Of a stretch of 64,000 nucleotides of DNA, positions 1-9,879 are shown piece by piece (position 1 is the first letter of the stretch; each line of letters begins with the position of its first letter). The stretch comes from Legionella quinlivanii (lineage in GTDB: Bacteria; Pseudomonadota; Gammaproteobacteria; Legionellales; Legionellaceae), in assembly GCF_900461555.1 (NCBI RefSeq), contig NZ_UGOX01000001.1, positions 2,183,501 to 2,247,500 on the forward strand, written 5' to 3'. The position numbers were made by a program, and so were the translations under genes. The notes under the pieces are model-generated. The model was not told the origin of the DNA and made no database searches. It worked only from the letters and a program-made list of their open reading frames with translations.

Positions 1-1
1 T

Positions 2-316
2 GAATATCATAAAGGCGAATATAAAGAATGGACCATTAATCCAGAGGATTACCATTGTGCGCATGAGAATATCGATGAGATTATTGCAGACTCACCTGAG
101 CAAAGCTTGAAGTATATGCAAAGTGTATTGCAGGGAGAAGTCAGCCCGGCCCGTGATATAGTGCTGTTAAACAGTGCCGCAGCCTTATACTGCAGTGATC
201 ACAGCAGCAGTTTTCAGGAAGGAATTTATGCGGCTGTGAATGCGATTGACAGCGGTGCGGCGCATCAGCGATTGAGCGAATTGCAGGCATTTTCCCAACA
301 TCTGGAAAACCCATAA
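2..316 (+). CDS. trpD: Anthranilate phosphoribosyltransferase, C-terminal part (5' end outside window)
   Basis: The reading frame is open from the window edge and encodes the last ~105 residues of TrpD, the enzyme that joins anthranilate to PRPP in tryptophan synthesis. The stretch EYKEWTINPEDY followed by a helical tail containing GEVSPARDIVLLNSAAALY is characteristic of the family's C-terminal domain. The internal TTG at 107 is not a real start, because the homologous frame continues upstream. trpC follows after 36 bp, so this is a trpDC arrangement read in the same direction. The assignment is a family match by eye; only the start is missing. Confidence 0.93.
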   Translation, partial: EYHKGEYKEWTINPEDYHCAHENIDEIIADSPEQSLKYMQSVLQGEVSPARDIVLLNSAAALYCSDHSSSFQEGIYAAVNAIDSGAAHQRLSELQAFSQHLENP

Positions 317-352
317 CTGCGTCACCCAAGCAAAGCCTTTACAGGAATAAAT

Positions 353-1129
353 ATGTCAAGTGTATTAGATAAAATTGCTGAATATAAACGCGAAGAAGTC
401 GAAAAGGCAAAACGTTTGCGCCCTCTTGCACAACTAAGAGAACAGGAATTTCTGCCCAGTAGAAATTTTGCGGCCGCATTACAATCCAGAAAGCCATCAA
501 TTATCGCTGAAATTAAGAAAGCATCCCCCAGCAAAGGAGTGATTCGTGACGATTTTAATGTCGCTGAAATTGCTGGCATTTATGAAAAAAATGGCGCCAG
601 CTGTTTATCTGTTCTGACTGACGAACATTTTTTTATGGGCAAAGCCGAAAACCTGCAAATAGCCAAAGCCCACTCCTCATGCCCTGCTTTGCGCAAAGAT
701 TTTATCATTGACAGTTATCAGGTGGATGAGAGCCGCGCATTAGGCGCAGATTGTATTCTGTTAATTGCTGCGATACTGGATGATGCTCAGTTACTCGATT
801 TTTGCCAGCAAGCGCAGGCACTAAATATGGCAGTACTGGTAGAAAGCCATACTCTGGATGAGCTGCAGCGCGCTATTAAATTGCCCACGCCATTAATGGG
901 TATTAATAATCGAAGCCTTCATAATTTTAGAACGGATATTCAAACGACCATTGAACTTTCCAATTATATACCGCCGGATAAACTGATTATAACTGAAAGC
1001 GGCATAAATACTCATGACGACATCCTAAAGATGCAGGCTGCTGGAATTCATCATTTCCTGATTGGCGAAAGTCTAATGCGAAGTCCAGATATTGGCAAAA
1101 AATTGCGAGAGTTTTTGCATCAGGATTGA
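353..1129 (+). CDS. trpC: Indole-3-glycerol phosphate synthase
   Basis: This 258-residue protein is the normal length for a monofunctional TrpC, which closes the indole ring of CdRP to give indole-3-glycerol phosphate in the cytoplasm. It shows the family signature [13 protein letters not shown] near residues 50-62, ALRKDFIID with the catalytic Lys near residue 115, the [10 protein letters not shown] segment near 180, and ESGI near 215 in the (beta/alpha)8 barrel. The ATG at 353 follows AGGA at a good distance. It lies downstream of trpD and is not fused to trpF. A perfect 10-bp inverted repeat overlaps its stop codon. No sign of damage. Confidence 0.96.
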   Translation: MSSVLDKIAEYKREEVEKAKRLRPLAQLREQEFLPSRNFAAALQSRKPSIIAEIKKASPSKGVIRDDFNVAEIAGIYEKNGASCLSVLTDEHFFMGKAENLQIAKAHSSCPALRKDFIIDSYQVDESRALGADCILLIAAILDDAQLLDFCQQAQALNMAVLVESHTLDELQRAIKLPTPLMGINNRSLHNFRTDIQTTIELSNYIPPDKLIITESGINTHDDILKMQAAGIHHFLIGESLMRSPDIGKKLREFLHQD

Positions 1130-1140
1130 TATCCTGATGC
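1117..1140. other. Perfect inverted repeat spanning the trpC stop codon
   Basis: GCATCAGGAT and ATCCTGATGC form a 10-bp perfect stem with a 4-nt loop, and the trpC TGA lies within it. The right arm is not followed by a T-run, so a classical rho-independent terminator is not supported, although the hairpin could stop or stabilise the trpDC transcript and separates it from the convergent gene that ends at 1190. Confidence 0.5.
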
Positions 1141-1189
1141 GCTGCGCTTTCAACTTCAGTACAGTTTTAAACTCATTCCAGGTAAAGAA

Positions 1190-4100
1190 CTAGCTTTGCT
1201 CAAAAACCAAAGTATCCGCGCTATCACCATACTCTGGGGGCGGAAGAATGGTGCTTTCTTTTTTCAAACGCATTCGGAAAAAACCGCTATTCCGTCTACT
1301 AGCGCGTTGAGTCTCACTACCCGTGTTTTCTCTGGGGCTATCCGTATTTGAAACAGTCTCTTCTCCAACAAGATTCCTGGTTAAGGCTGAGCCTGAAACA
1401 GAAGAGCCTGATGAGATTGCGTCTGGTTCCAAATATTCTCTGGTTTTAGCAATAAAACGATCCAGTTTATTTTTGATTTTATATGTTTGCACGATCGGGT
1501 TGTAACGCTTGCCTAAAAAACTTACGCTAGAAGAATCCTTGTAATAAATAAGAATCACCTTTCTAAGTCTTTCAAGAATTTGTACCAGAAGGGAATGGAG
1601 TGTTTTAGCATCCTCTACGAGCTGCGTTATACTAGCGGGCTTACTGCCAAGCTCATTTTCCATACTTTCGATTTTTTCATTAAACCACTTTACAAGGAAA
1701 TCCCTTATCTCAGGTATTTTTATCTTTTTACCAGCTGACTTGATATTCGGAACATAGCTCAATCGAAGATATTTATCCAATTGATTTAAAAAGCTAATCA
1801 AACTTCCTCTTGCCTTTAAAGTAACCGGCTTATCTTTTAGATGCTCCAATTCATGGGATAACTCATCAAGCGCCGCAGCATCGACATCAAATGAGCTTGC
1901 GAGGATGGATTGCCTGAAATTAGTCTGGCTTATCTGAGGATAAAATCGAACTAATAATTTCAGTTTCAGAATAGGCAGTAATACTTTGCCAATCACCTCG
2001 CAGTGCTCCAGCAATTTGTTGCCATCCCCTTTGTGAGGAAATACAGAATCGGGCTCTGTTTCTTTGGGAACCTCTTTAGAGGCGCTTAATCGAGTCATTA
2101 TTCTACCTAGAAAGAATAAAGTCGTCTTATATTCATTTGCAACATTTGTCATTTCTGCAAACCCAGCACGCCTGTCAGTGATTTTGCTGATCTCACTCAT
2201 TATCTTTGAGCTTTCATCGCTAAGTGCATCAAAATGTCTGGTTAATCGGGACACATGTTCATTGGAGTAAACACCAAGAATCGCCATTAAATGATTCAAG
2301 TCAGGATATTTCTCACCCCCAAGAGAACATAGCGCCCTTCCAACTGAAAAGAGCAACTCAAGTGACGGCAGCATTTTATCTGGATTATCAAATATTTTTT
2401 TTAAAAAATAATGAGTCAAGGTATTGAACTCGCTAATTTTCCTGGAAACTTCAATGGATTCAGGGGAAGGACTTTCTCCCTCCTTTGGAGGTTTATAATT
2501 ATAGAGTGTTTGCAGAGGCACTTGCTTATAGTATGAGACCATACAAACTCTCATCTCCTGAGCAATCAACTCAGCAGTCTTTTCGCATGCAGACTGCTCC
2601 TGTCTCGTATCTACGCAGCGTAACTTTGATTTCAAAATCAGCCGCTCTTTTTGCTTGATGCCTCGAGTAACCAGTTCGTCAAAAGATTTGGTCGACTCAC
2701 GCTGTTCAAACCATTGATTCAAAGAATCAAAATGCTCAACCAAAGGATCCGTATAAAATTTTTGATTAGCAGCAATCAAATTACCGAGAAGTCGTCTAAT
2801 TCTTTTTTGCGCAAAACTTGGCTTTGCACCTTTTTCAAAACCACGGTCTATTAAATTTTTCGCTTTCTCAACCAAAGGCCCATTTATAAAAAAATCATTA
2901 GGGTTATAAACTATTAACTGAAATAAAATGAGATAGGCAGCGAAAATTTGCCGGTTATCGAATTTGCTGTACATCGCATTCAATCCGTCCAGAATTTCAC
3001 TTTGAGAGTAAAGCGCCTGAAGTCCTGTCACTCGTGACAGAATAATATCAAATTCATCCTGCCAGTTTGTACTCTTGTTACCTTTGCTGGTTAGGATAAA
3101 CAAGGCCTCTCTCAAATGCATTTGCCTTTTAATTTCTGTCGGTGATAATTTTTCTCCTGACATTCGTTTCAGCATCAGATGATATGCTGTTGAAGTTAAT
3201 TCTTTTGACGCATCATGAGCTTTTAATTGAGTAACCAACTGAAACATCATGTTCAACATTGCGTCATTGTTTATTTTTTGTAACTTGTCATATTGTTTTT
3301 GTGCACACAATCTTAGCTCATTGAAATATTCAACAGCGTAATTGTGTTTATCAAATAAGACGAATAGATCACTAAATAGCTTGCTTTTGTCTTTGACTTC
3401 GACCTTATTAAAAAATTCCTGTAAGCTTTTACCAATAGCTGCCTTATCTGTTTGAAGTAAACGCTCAAACTCCTGATAAATCGTGGCAGGATCATTTTTC
3501 ATCCAACTATATAATTCTTTCACCGGTTCAGATTCGGCTTCATACACAATCTCCGCAGAAGAATCACAGCTCATATCGCTTCGTGCTGACGGTAACTCGC
3601 TATCTGGCTCATTACTGCGCTGTGAATTTAATGGGGAGGAGGTAAACGAGGAAGTTGAAGAGGAAAACGAAGCAGACAAAGAGCTCGTAAATGAATTACT
3701 GGATGACGAAGAGCATACAGACAGATGATCACCGCTGGCAGGAAAAAGGGAAGGATAAGAATCATAAAGAAAACCTGGTCCTGATTGACGAGGAGAGAGT
3801 AATCCGATCGGTTCTAATGGTATTCTTGAGATTAGCAGTTGCAAACTCTCATCGTTACCAGCCAAAGCTCTTGCGTCTTCACCTTTCAGATTTTTTGCAT
3901 CTTTAATGACCGCTGCGGTACTCAGGTTGAAAGAGGCGATGGCCCATTGTTTTTTATAAATCACTGAATCCAGATAAGGGGGATTGCCGTTTTTATTGGG
4001 TAAATTAGTTATGCCAGGCAAATAACCAAGCAACAAACCCATTACTTTGGTATGGGGCCTGTCTTTTCTGACTAGCAAATGGAGTATGCTATCAGATTGG

Positions 4101-4489
4101 GAATTAAGGGTTTCTAGACCTCTGCGAAAATTTTCCAAACCAAGGAAGGTTTCCAACAAGTTAAATCGATTTATTTCAGTTTTGATCTCTTTTACATCGT
4201 TTAAGCCTGTTACTTCAATCTCAATTTTAGGTTCATCATCCGGAGCAAGTAAGGCATTATAAATACCTAAACTAATTTCAGGATAGACCAGCAAACCATT
4301 GAGCAATTCATGCCTGAATTTTGGTATTTCATCCCTGCCTTTATCATACAAATGATAAGCGGTGGCTAGTAATAAAGTTTGATCTTTTGAAAAAGTAGCA
4401 ATCAAGGTTTCTAAAACAGCAGGTTCTTCCTTACTCGCTTTCTTCTCATTTTGTTGCACAACAAGTCTAATAATATCACGGAATATCAT
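1190..4489 (-). CDS. Large RasGEF-domain-like protein, candidate translocated effector
   Basis: This 1099-residue soluble protein has no signal peptide or membrane segment. Roughly residues 645-850 resemble the catalytic RasGEF (CDC25-homology) domain: FNTLTHYFLKKI, then a helix with LLFSVGRALCSLGG, then PDLNHLMAILGVYSNEHVSRL, which matches the NFN-x-hydrophobic-x-AI-x-GL-x-S-x-x-x-xRL pattern, and later TTLFFLGRIMTRL at the P-[FY]-LG position. A helical segment near 450-560 may be the RasGEF-N module. Residues ~256-283 are a Ser/Thr-rich linker. RasGEF domains are eukaryotic; among bacteria they are known in Legionella effectors of the LegG2 kind. The gene stands alone, with an AT-rich upstream region of ~200 bp. 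The domain call is by eye from motif order; effector status is inference. Confidence 0.6.
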   Translation of the reverse strand: MIFRDIIRLVVQQNEKKASKEEPAVLETLIATFSKDQTLLLATAYHLYDKGRDEIPKFRHELLNGLLVYPEISLGIYNALLAPDDEPKIEIEVTGLNDVKEIKTEINRFNLLETFLGLENFRRGLETLNSQSDSILHLLVRKDRPHTKVMGLLLGYLPGITNLPNKNGNPPYLDSVIYKKQWAIASFNLSTAAVIKDAKNLKGEDARALAGNDESLQLLISRIPLEPIGLLSPRQSGPGFLYDSYPSLFPASGDHLSVCSSSSSNSFTSSLSASFSSSTSSFTSSPLNSQRSNEPDSELPSARSDMSCDSSAEIVYEAESEPVKELYSWMKNDPATIYQEFERLLQTDKAAIGKSLQEFFNKVEVKDKSKLFSDLFVLFDKHNYAVEYFNELRLCAQKQYDKLQKINNDAMLNMMFQLVTQLKAHDASKELTSTAYHLMLKRMSGEKLSPTEIKRQMHLREALFILTSKGNKSTNWQDEFDIILSRVTGLQALYSQSEILDGLNAMYSKFDNRQIFAAYLILFQLIVYNPNDFFINGPLVEKAKNLIDRGFEKGAKPSFAQKRIRRLLGNLIAANQKFYTDPLVEHFDSLNQWFEQRESTKSFDELVTRGIKQKERLILKSKLRCVDTRQEQSACEKTAELIAQEMRVCMVSYYKQVPLQTLYNYKPPKEGESPSPESIEVSRKISEFNTLTHYFLKKIFDNPDKMLPSLELLFSVGRALCSLGGEKYPDLNHLMAILGVYSNEHVSRLTRHFDALSDESSKIMSEISKITDRRAGFAEMTNVANEYKTTLFFLGRIMTRLSASKEVPKETEPDSVFPHKGDGNKLLEHCEVIGKVLLPILKLKLLVRFYPQISQTNFRQSILASSFDVDAAALDELSHELEHLKDKPVTLKARGSLISFLNQLDKYLRLSYVPNIKSAGKKIKIPEIRDFLVKWFNEKIESMENELGSKPASITQLVEDAKTLHSLLVQILERLRKVILIYYKDSSSVSFLGKRYNPIVQTYKIKNKLDRFIAKTREYLEPDAISSGSSVSGSALTRNLVGEETVSNTDSPRENTGSETQRASRRNSGFFRMRLKKESTILPPPEYGDSADTLVFEQS

Positions 4490-4697
4490 GCTATTTTCCC
4501 TAAACTTAAATCGATTTAATTTGATAAAAAAATTGATTTATTGAATGAGTTTTAATCCTTTTTTAAATTATCATGCTAATAATTTTTTGGCAAGATGTGT
4601 TTTTTTTCAACACGGAATTTGAATGAAAATTATTAAAATTCTCCATTCTCTATTTGAGAGCAAGATATTGAAAAAAAATGCTATTTGTTAGACGAAA

Positions 4698-6404
4698 TCA
4701 GGTAGACTCATGACTGACAACAATCTCCAATAATTTTATATATTGCTCGCCATTCCCCTTTTCTTCGAGGTATAAATGGATAAATAAATCAAGACATGCT
4801 TTTTTAGAAATAGGCGATTTTTCATGCTGTACCTCCAGTGCCAAAGTCATTGCGGCAAGCACGGAAGACATCTTTTCAATGACTTCGCGAATATGCAGTG
4901 TTTGCAGTTCACTGGAAATGGATTTAAGAAAGGTAAAATGCGTTTCGAGAGCCAGGATTTGTTTGCTAAACAGTTCTTTATACTCATCTTTTTTGATTTT
5001 TTTTAATTGGCCGAGTAAATGATCAAGGAAAATTTCATCTACCTTAAAACGCAAAATATCTCGAAGAGTTTGCATCCAAAGTGTGAAATGAGTACCCTCC
5101 CAGTTTTCGCAAACGATACAATCTCGAAGCAAACGGGGAAGTGCGGAAAAACTTTCAATCGTTCCATTGCCCGCAAGGATATCGATGCAGTGATGAATAT
5201 TATTTACAGCATGTTTTGCCGTGAAATATTTATTCAGATTAGCTAAGGTACGCAATAAATACTGCTGTTTTTTGTCTTCATTTTTCCCTGCATTTTTGTC
5301 AAACTCATCCTGCAACCCAACCATATAGAACGCGCTTGCCAGCATGGCAACCAGCTTCGCCTTGATTTGAGCCAAATGCTCTTTCACCAAAGGATATTGG
5401 ATGATTTTTTTTCCAAAGGCATCCCGGTTGCATGCATAGTAATAGGCAATCTGATAGGCACGACGCGTCATTCCCAAAACTGAAAAGGCATTAAATATTC
5501 TCGAAAGATGTAAGACATTTTCCATAACCAGATGAATTCCCTCGCCAGCATTTCCAATCAGAAAAGCAAGCGATCCATCAAAATCTATTTCGCCTGTAGC
5601 CATTGAACGGGTACCTATCTTTTGCTTCAGTCGTCTGATTCTGAAGTAGTTGTCCTTCCCATCCTTAAGCTGCCTGGGTATTAGAAACAAACCCAAACCC
5701 CGGGTGCCAGTTTCCTGAGCATCTATTCGCGCAGTCAATAGAATAAGATCGGCATTAGCGTTGGAACAAAACCATTTCTCTCCTACAATTCGCCAGTTTT
5801 TTTGCTCGTCCTGAAAAGCCAGGCTAGCATTGGCTCCTACGTCGGAGCCGCCCTGAATTTCAGTTAAAAACTGAGCACCGGTATAGTTATCATCAAATGA
5901 GGGAGCAAGCAATTTATCCATAAAAAACTCATTATTCTTTAATGGCTTTATATTTAAAATTCGAATTATTCCTGCTGAACAGGCAATGGGGCAATTATGC
6001 CCAGCCTCTCCAGCGTGAGATGAAAGTAGAAAGAGAGACAGCGTTTTTTTCATTTCACCGGGATAACGCAAAAAGCGCATTAAACCGGAGCCATAAATAA
6101 TATTACCTGCCTTAATATACGATGGATGGTGGATTACTTGCTCATGGCCTTCACCAATCGCGTTAAAATGGCTTAATTTAGGTAAGTTCTCATCCAGATT
6201 ATTTTCTGAAACGCTTGGCTCTAAATCAAAAGCCACTTGGCTGGCAAACTGTTTTAACTGTTCAATGAACCCTTTATCGTTTGCAAATAGAATAGAATAG
6301 GAATGCATTAAACAGGAGTTTTCGCTTAGAATTTTTACTTTCAGCTGTTCGTTCCACTGCCTGAGATCATTCCTTGTTTTTTGATAAACTGATTGATTGT
6401 CCAT
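4698..6404 (-). CDS. Acyl-CoA dehydrogenase, AidB-like
   Basis: The product is about 568 residues, longer than a standard acyl-CoA dehydrogenase (~380) and close to the AidB/large ACAD subfamily. It has the N-terminal helical domain with GEAGHNCPIACSAG, the FAD-contacting beta-domain signature LTEIQGGSDVGANAS, GEKWFCSNANADLILLTAR, KIGTRSMATGEIDFDG, and the C-terminal CNRDAFGKKIIQYPLV segment with ARG-like helices. Such enzymes bind FAD and oxidise acyl-CoA or related substrates; the exact substrate cannot be read here. I start it at the ATG at 6404 because GGGAG lies just upstream; an in-frame upstream extension lacks a ribosome site. It follows a small exported-protein gene on the same strand by 86 bp. 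Confidence 0.85.
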   Translation of the reverse strand: MDNQSVYQKTRNDLRQWNEQLKVKILSENSCLMHSYSILFANDKGFIEQLKQFASQVAFDLEPSVSENNLDENLPKLSHFNAIGEGHEQVIHHPSYIKAGNIIYGSGLMRFLRYPGEMKKTLSLFLLSSHAGEAGHNCPIACSAGIIRILNIKPLKNNEFFMDKLLAPSFDDNYTGAQFLTEIQGGSDVGANASLAFQDEQKNWRIVGEKWFCSNANADLILLTARIDAQETGTRGLGLFLIPRQLKDGKDNYFRIRRLKQKIGTRSMATGEIDFDGSLAFLIGNAGEGIHLVMENVLHLSRIFNAFSVLGMTRRAYQIAYYYACNRDAFGKKIIQYPLVKEHLAQIKAKLVAMLASAFYMVGLQDEFDKNAGKNEDKKQQYLLRTLANLNKYFTAKHAVNNIHHCIDILAGNGTIESFSALPRLLRDCIVCENWEGTHFTLWMQTLRDILRFKVDEIFLDHLLGQLKKIKKDEYKELFSKQILALETHFTFLKSISSELQTLHIREVIEKMSSVLAAMTLALEVQHEKSPISKKACLDLFIHLYLEEKGNGEQYIKLLEIVVSHEST

Positions 6405-6490
6405 TAAAGCTCCCTGCCAATGTATACATGCTGCAATAAATGATAACTCATCATATCTGAGTACGATATGTATGCAAATCAAAAGCTTGT

Positions 6491-6838
6491 TTATTTACAC
6501 TCTATTCTGCCGTTTTCAAATTGTAATTGATTACCGCCGAAATCAGCAAAAAACTGCCCATGATAGGAATCAGTTTGTTTATTCCATTGTGCTGAAATAA
6601 ACAATCTGGACCGCGACTTGTCTTCGCTGTCTACTGCCACCAAAAGCAGATTGCCTTGCCGCATACTGAATATTGTCGGTTCGACCTCATAGGGGAAATC
6701 AACGAGCGGCATTGAATTGGGCTTGTCAGCCACTGTGAATGTGATGTTTTCTGTCAAGCCCTGCATAGAGCAAGTAAGGGTTTTGTCGGAGGCGAATACC
6801 AGGCTTGGACAGAGCAGCAATAACGACAGAGTTTTCAT
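6491..6838 (-). CDS. Small exported protein of unknown function
   Basis: About 115 residues. The N-terminus MKTLSLLLLCPSLVFA is a typical short Sec signal peptide with probable cleavage before SDKT. The mature part has two cysteines (one in TCSMQG and one in ECK at the C-terminus) that could form a disulfide, and alternating beta-like segments such as NITFTVADK and NLLLVAVDSEDKSRSRLF. I start at the internal ATG at 6838 rather than the longer frame to 7000, since the longer frame would bury the signal peptide and overlap the hemerythrin gene. No family recognised; a periplasmic location is inferred. Confidence 0.65.
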   Translation of the reverse strand: MKTLSLLLLCPSLVFASDKTLTCSMQGLTENITFTVADKPNSMPLVDFPYEVEPTIFSMRQGNLLLVAVDSEDKSRSRLFISAQWNKQTDSYHGQFFADFGGNQLQFENGRIECK

Positions 6839-6905
6839 AATAAGCTCTTGTGTCAGTAGGCAGCATATTCTTATTTTAGCCAAACCCTGATATTCCTCCA
6901 ATTCA

Positions 6906-7454
6906 CTAATGCGGCCGAGTTGTTCTGCTGCGATCAGCCTCGTGAAGTTTATTAGAAAACCTGAGCGACTTATCCAGTTTTGTATCCGCGGCCGAATCAT
7001 TCTTTTTTGCCTGACTCTCCAGCCAGAGTAAAAACTTTCCCTTCAGGTAGTGCATTTTCTCTTTAATAATAATTGCCTCTTTATCGGAGATTACTTTTTT
7101 AGCTTTTTTAAAAATTTCTCCTTCCTCTTCCTTCACATGATGCTCTACGATTTCCTTTAGTTTCAATACAGCCTGAACCCATTGCTCGCTACCCCAGGAA
7201 TGATTAACAATATTAATTTGTTCTTCAATTTCCACATGTTCTTTTTTCCCATGTTCAGCCAGATCCCTGGTAGATGGATGTTGTGATAGAAACTTGTAAA
7301 ATGTTTCCTGTTCAGAATGAGCATGAACTAATAATTCCTGAGCAATTAACGTGACGATTTCATGCTGCCGCATCATCAATGTCGTTTTTTCAAATAATTT
7401 AAATAAATGATTCACTTTCTCGTGATCCATTTTTAAATAGTCATAAATATCCAT
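6906..7454 (-). CDS. Hemerythrin HHE cation-binding domain protein
   Basis: This 182-residue protein carries the HHE pattern of a hemerythrin-like four-helix bundle: H11 in KMDHEKV, H44/H46 with E50 in VHAHSEQETFY, H68/H73 in EHGKKEH, and H105/H106 with following glutamates in EHHVKEEEGEIF. These residues would ligate a di-iron centre for O2, NO or oxidant sensing or iron handling. The C-terminal ~40 residues are charged and probably disordered. The ATG at 7454 has GGAG upstream. It starts 9 bp after the alcohol dehydrogenase stop, so the two are likely co-transcribed, which suggests a role in stress or redox metabolism. Confidence 0.88.
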   Translation of the reverse strand: MDIYDYLKMDHEKVNHLFKLFEKTTLMMRQHEIVTLIAQELLVHAHSEQETFYKFLSQHPSTRDLAEHGKKEHVEIEEQINIVNHSWGSEQWVQAVLKLKEIVEHHVKEEEGEIFKKAKKVISDKEAIIIKEKMHYLKGKFLLWLESQAKKNDSAADTKLDKSLRFSNKLHEADRSRTTRPH

Positions 7455-7463
7455 TGGCGTCTC

Positions 7464-8636
7464 CTACGGGGTCATAACCACTTTAATACAGCCATCTTCT
7501 TTCTCGGCAAAATTTTTATAGGCATCAGGACCGTCTTTTAGCTTGATTCGATGCGTTATGATTTTAGAAGGATCGATTTCTCCCTCCAGTATTTTCTTTA
7601 ACAGAACGGGTAAATAACGTTGTACGTGGGTTTGTCCCATTCTGAAGGTCAGGCCCTTGTTCATTGCTGCTCCGAAAGGAATATTATCCAGGGTATCAAG
7701 ATAAACTCCTGGCATGGAAATAGTGCCTGCTTTTCCACAGCATTTAATTGCCTCCCTCAAAACATGAGCTCTGTCAGTAGCGAGATAAGTCATCTGCTTT
7801 ACTCTATCCATAATGGAATCAAAACTAGGACCCACATGAGCCTCGCAACCTACCGCATCGATACAGCGCTCCGGGCCATGCCCTCGTGTCATTACCATCA
7901 GCGCATCATAGACGTCTTCTTCCTGAAAATTGATGGTTTCCGCTCTGCCGAGATTTTCAGCCAGAGTTAAGCGCTCGGGAACACAGTCGATAGCGATTAC
8001 GCGCGCAGCACCAAGCATCCAGGCGCTTTGAATAGCAAATTGCCCCACAGGACCGCAACCCCATACAGCGACTGTGTCGCCGGCCTGTATATCGCAATTT
8101 TCAGCCGCCATGTAACCCGTGGGAAATATGTCCGATAAAAACAAAAGTTTGTCATCAGCAATGTTATCAGGCACTTTGATAGGACCTACAGTCGCAAAGG
8201 GCACCCTCACGAACTCTGCCTGCCCGCCTGAAAAACCACCCAATAAATGAGAATATCCAAACATGCCAGAAGGCGATTGTCCCATCTGATTTTTAGCCAT
8301 TTCTGCATTGGGATTTGAAAGCTCACAGCAGGCAAACAATTTTTTCTTGCAAAATTGACACTTTCCACACGAAATGGTGAATGGAACGACAACCTTGTCG
8401 CCAACTTTCAGCTTTTTATTTGCAGAACCTACTTCGACAACTTCCCCCATAAACTCATGACCTATCACATCACCTGATTCCATAGCAGGCATTAATCCAT
8501 TGTACAAATGAAGGTCGGAGCCGCAGATTGCGGTTGCAGTCACACGAATAATTGCGTCCTGATCATTAATAATTTCCGGATCAGGGACATTTTCAATACG
8601 TACATCCTTTTTTCCATGCCAGCAGATTGCTTTCAT
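7464..8636 (-). CDS. Zinc-dependent alcohol dehydrogenase, MDR family
   Basis: The protein is about 390 residues. Catalytic zinc ligands are C38 (ICGSD) and the H60-E61 pair ([12 protein letters not shown]); the structural zinc lobe is C90-x2-C93-x2-C96-x7-C104. The Rossmann fold shows [14 protein letters not shown], binding NAD(P). It is closest to the glutathione-independent formaldehyde dehydrogenase/threonine dehydrogenase-like MDR group that contains the [12 protein letters not shown] start. I use the ATG at 8636 (AAGGAA upstream, family-typical N-terminus) rather than the 44-residue extension. The hemerythrin gene follows after 9 bp. Substrate is uncertain. Confidence 0.9.
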   Translation of the reverse strand: MKAICWHGKKDVRIENVPDPEIINDQDAIIRVTATAICGSDLHLYNGLMPAMESGDVIGHEFMGEVVEVGSANKKLKVGDKVVVPFTISCGKCQFCKKKLFACCELSNPNAEMAKNQMGQSPSGMFGYSHLLGGFSGGQAEFVRVPFATVGPIKVPDNIADDKLLFLSDIFPTGYMAAENCDIQAGDTVAVWGCGPVGQFAIQSAWMLGAARVIAIDCVPERLTLAENLGRAETINFQEEDVYDALMVMTRGHGPERCIDAVGCEAHVGPSFDSIMDRVKQMTYLATDRAHVLREAIKCCGKAGTISMPGVYLDTLDNIPFGAAMNKGLTFRMGQTHVQRYLPVLLKKILEGEIDPSKIITHRIKLKDGPDAYKNFAEKEDGCIKVVMTP

Positions 8637-8836
8637 TTCAATTTCCTTATCGACTGAACCCAGTAGAAGTGGCGATTTTTGAAAAAACTGATATGGGAAT
8701 AAAGAAGAGTAACAACGTTCGCCCATATCTTTAACAGATAGGATATTTTTTGAATTATTGCAACTCAAACCTGAACGGTATATTGTAAATTGACAAAAGC
8801 TGCTTTAACTTTTAGCCATAATAGGGATGGACAATA

Positions 8837-9808
8837 ATGCTGCATATCACAAAAGATCTGGAATTTCCTGACTCTTTGGATCCTTTATACGACAAAGCGA
8901 TTAAATATGAGTGGATTTCATTGTTGTATATGATAAGCACCACATTTTTTTCCTTCATTGTAATGTCCAATTCGCAAACAATGAAAACCATCTGGCTGGA
9001 AGATACTTTGGGTATTATCCCCCCCGCTTCATTTTTAGTGGCGAGCCGTATTATTCAATGGAAAGCCAACAAAAAATTTCCCTATGGTTACCATAAAATA
9101 ACAGGCATGTCTTACTTCGCCAGTTCACTTGCTCTGTTTTTCCTGGGAGTCTATTTACTGATTGATGGAAGCCTGGTGTTACTTAAAAACGAGCATCCCA
9201 ATATTCCTGATGTATCCTTTTCAGGTTACTCCATTTGGCTGGGCTATATCATGATCATTGCCCTACTATGGTCAAGTCTGCCTTCAACTATTCTCGGCCA
9301 CCTTAAAATCCCTTTGTCGCTCAAGTTGTATGACAAAATATTATTTGCCGATTCCAAAATGAACAAGGCCAGTTGGATGAGCGGCTTTGCAAGCATTATT
9401 GGTATCATAGGTATTAGAATGGGGTTCTGGTGGGCTGACGCAGGCATAGCCATTCTGATATCCTTTAGCATCATTAATGATGGTTATAGTAACCTGAAGA
9501 ACTCGATATTGGATCTCATGGATGAGGTGCCTGAAACCATTGAAAAAAACAAAACGGATCCCCTTCTTTCCGAAGTGCGGTCCATAATCAAAAATGAAGA
9601 CTGGGTTAAATCCTTTGAGATGCGATTTCGTGTAGTTGGTCATTTATTCTTTGGCGATATTTTTATTATTCCAAAGACAAAAACGATTGCTGTTGAAAAA
9701 ATTCAAAGTCTGCGGGACAAAATTGAAGACCGCAACTGGCGCTTGCATGATATTACGATTACTGTGTTACCTGAGCGACTTATGATCCCTTCAGGGGAAA
9801 AGAAATAA
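8837..9808 (+). CDS. Cation diffusion facilitator-type membrane transporter
   Basis: This 323-residue protein has about five or six hydrophobic segments followed by a ~90-residue cytoplasmic C-terminal domain, the CDF layout. The second segment contains TMKTIWLEDTLGIIPP, where the CDF metal site normally lies, followed by FPYGYHKITGMSYF, matching the YGY-x-R/K-E-like CDF loop. The later DSKMNKASWMSG segment corresponds to the second metal-site helix but lacks the usual HxxxD pair, so the ion specificity may differ from the Zn/Fe exporters. It would export divalent cations across the inner membrane. It is divergent from the alcohol dehydrogenase operon. Confidence 0.8.
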   Translation: MLHITKDLEFPDSLDPLYDKAIKYEWISLLYMISTTFFSFIVMSNSQTMKTIWLEDTLGIIPPASFLVASRIIQWKANKKFPYGYHKITGMSYFASSLALFFLGVYLLIDGSLVLLKNEHPNIPDVSFSGYSIWLGYIMIIALLWSSLPSTILGHLKIPLSLKLYDKILFADSKMNKASWMSGFASIIGIIGIRMGFWWADAGIAILISFSIINDGYSNLKNSILDLMDEVPETIEKNKTDPLLSEVRSIIKNEDWVKSFEMRFRVVGHLFFGDIFIIPKTKTIAVEKIQSLRDKIEDRNWRLHDITITVLPERLMIPSGEKK

Positions 9809-9879
9809 ACATAACAGTTTAAGACCTGCATGCACTGACATTAAGTATGCTCAACTTTCCATTACGCTGGCCGAAGGCC

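Noticed and set aside
3483-3906. Plus-strand acidic frames in the RasGEF gene
   Set aside because: They arise from the Ser-rich linker read on the opposite strand; no independent support.
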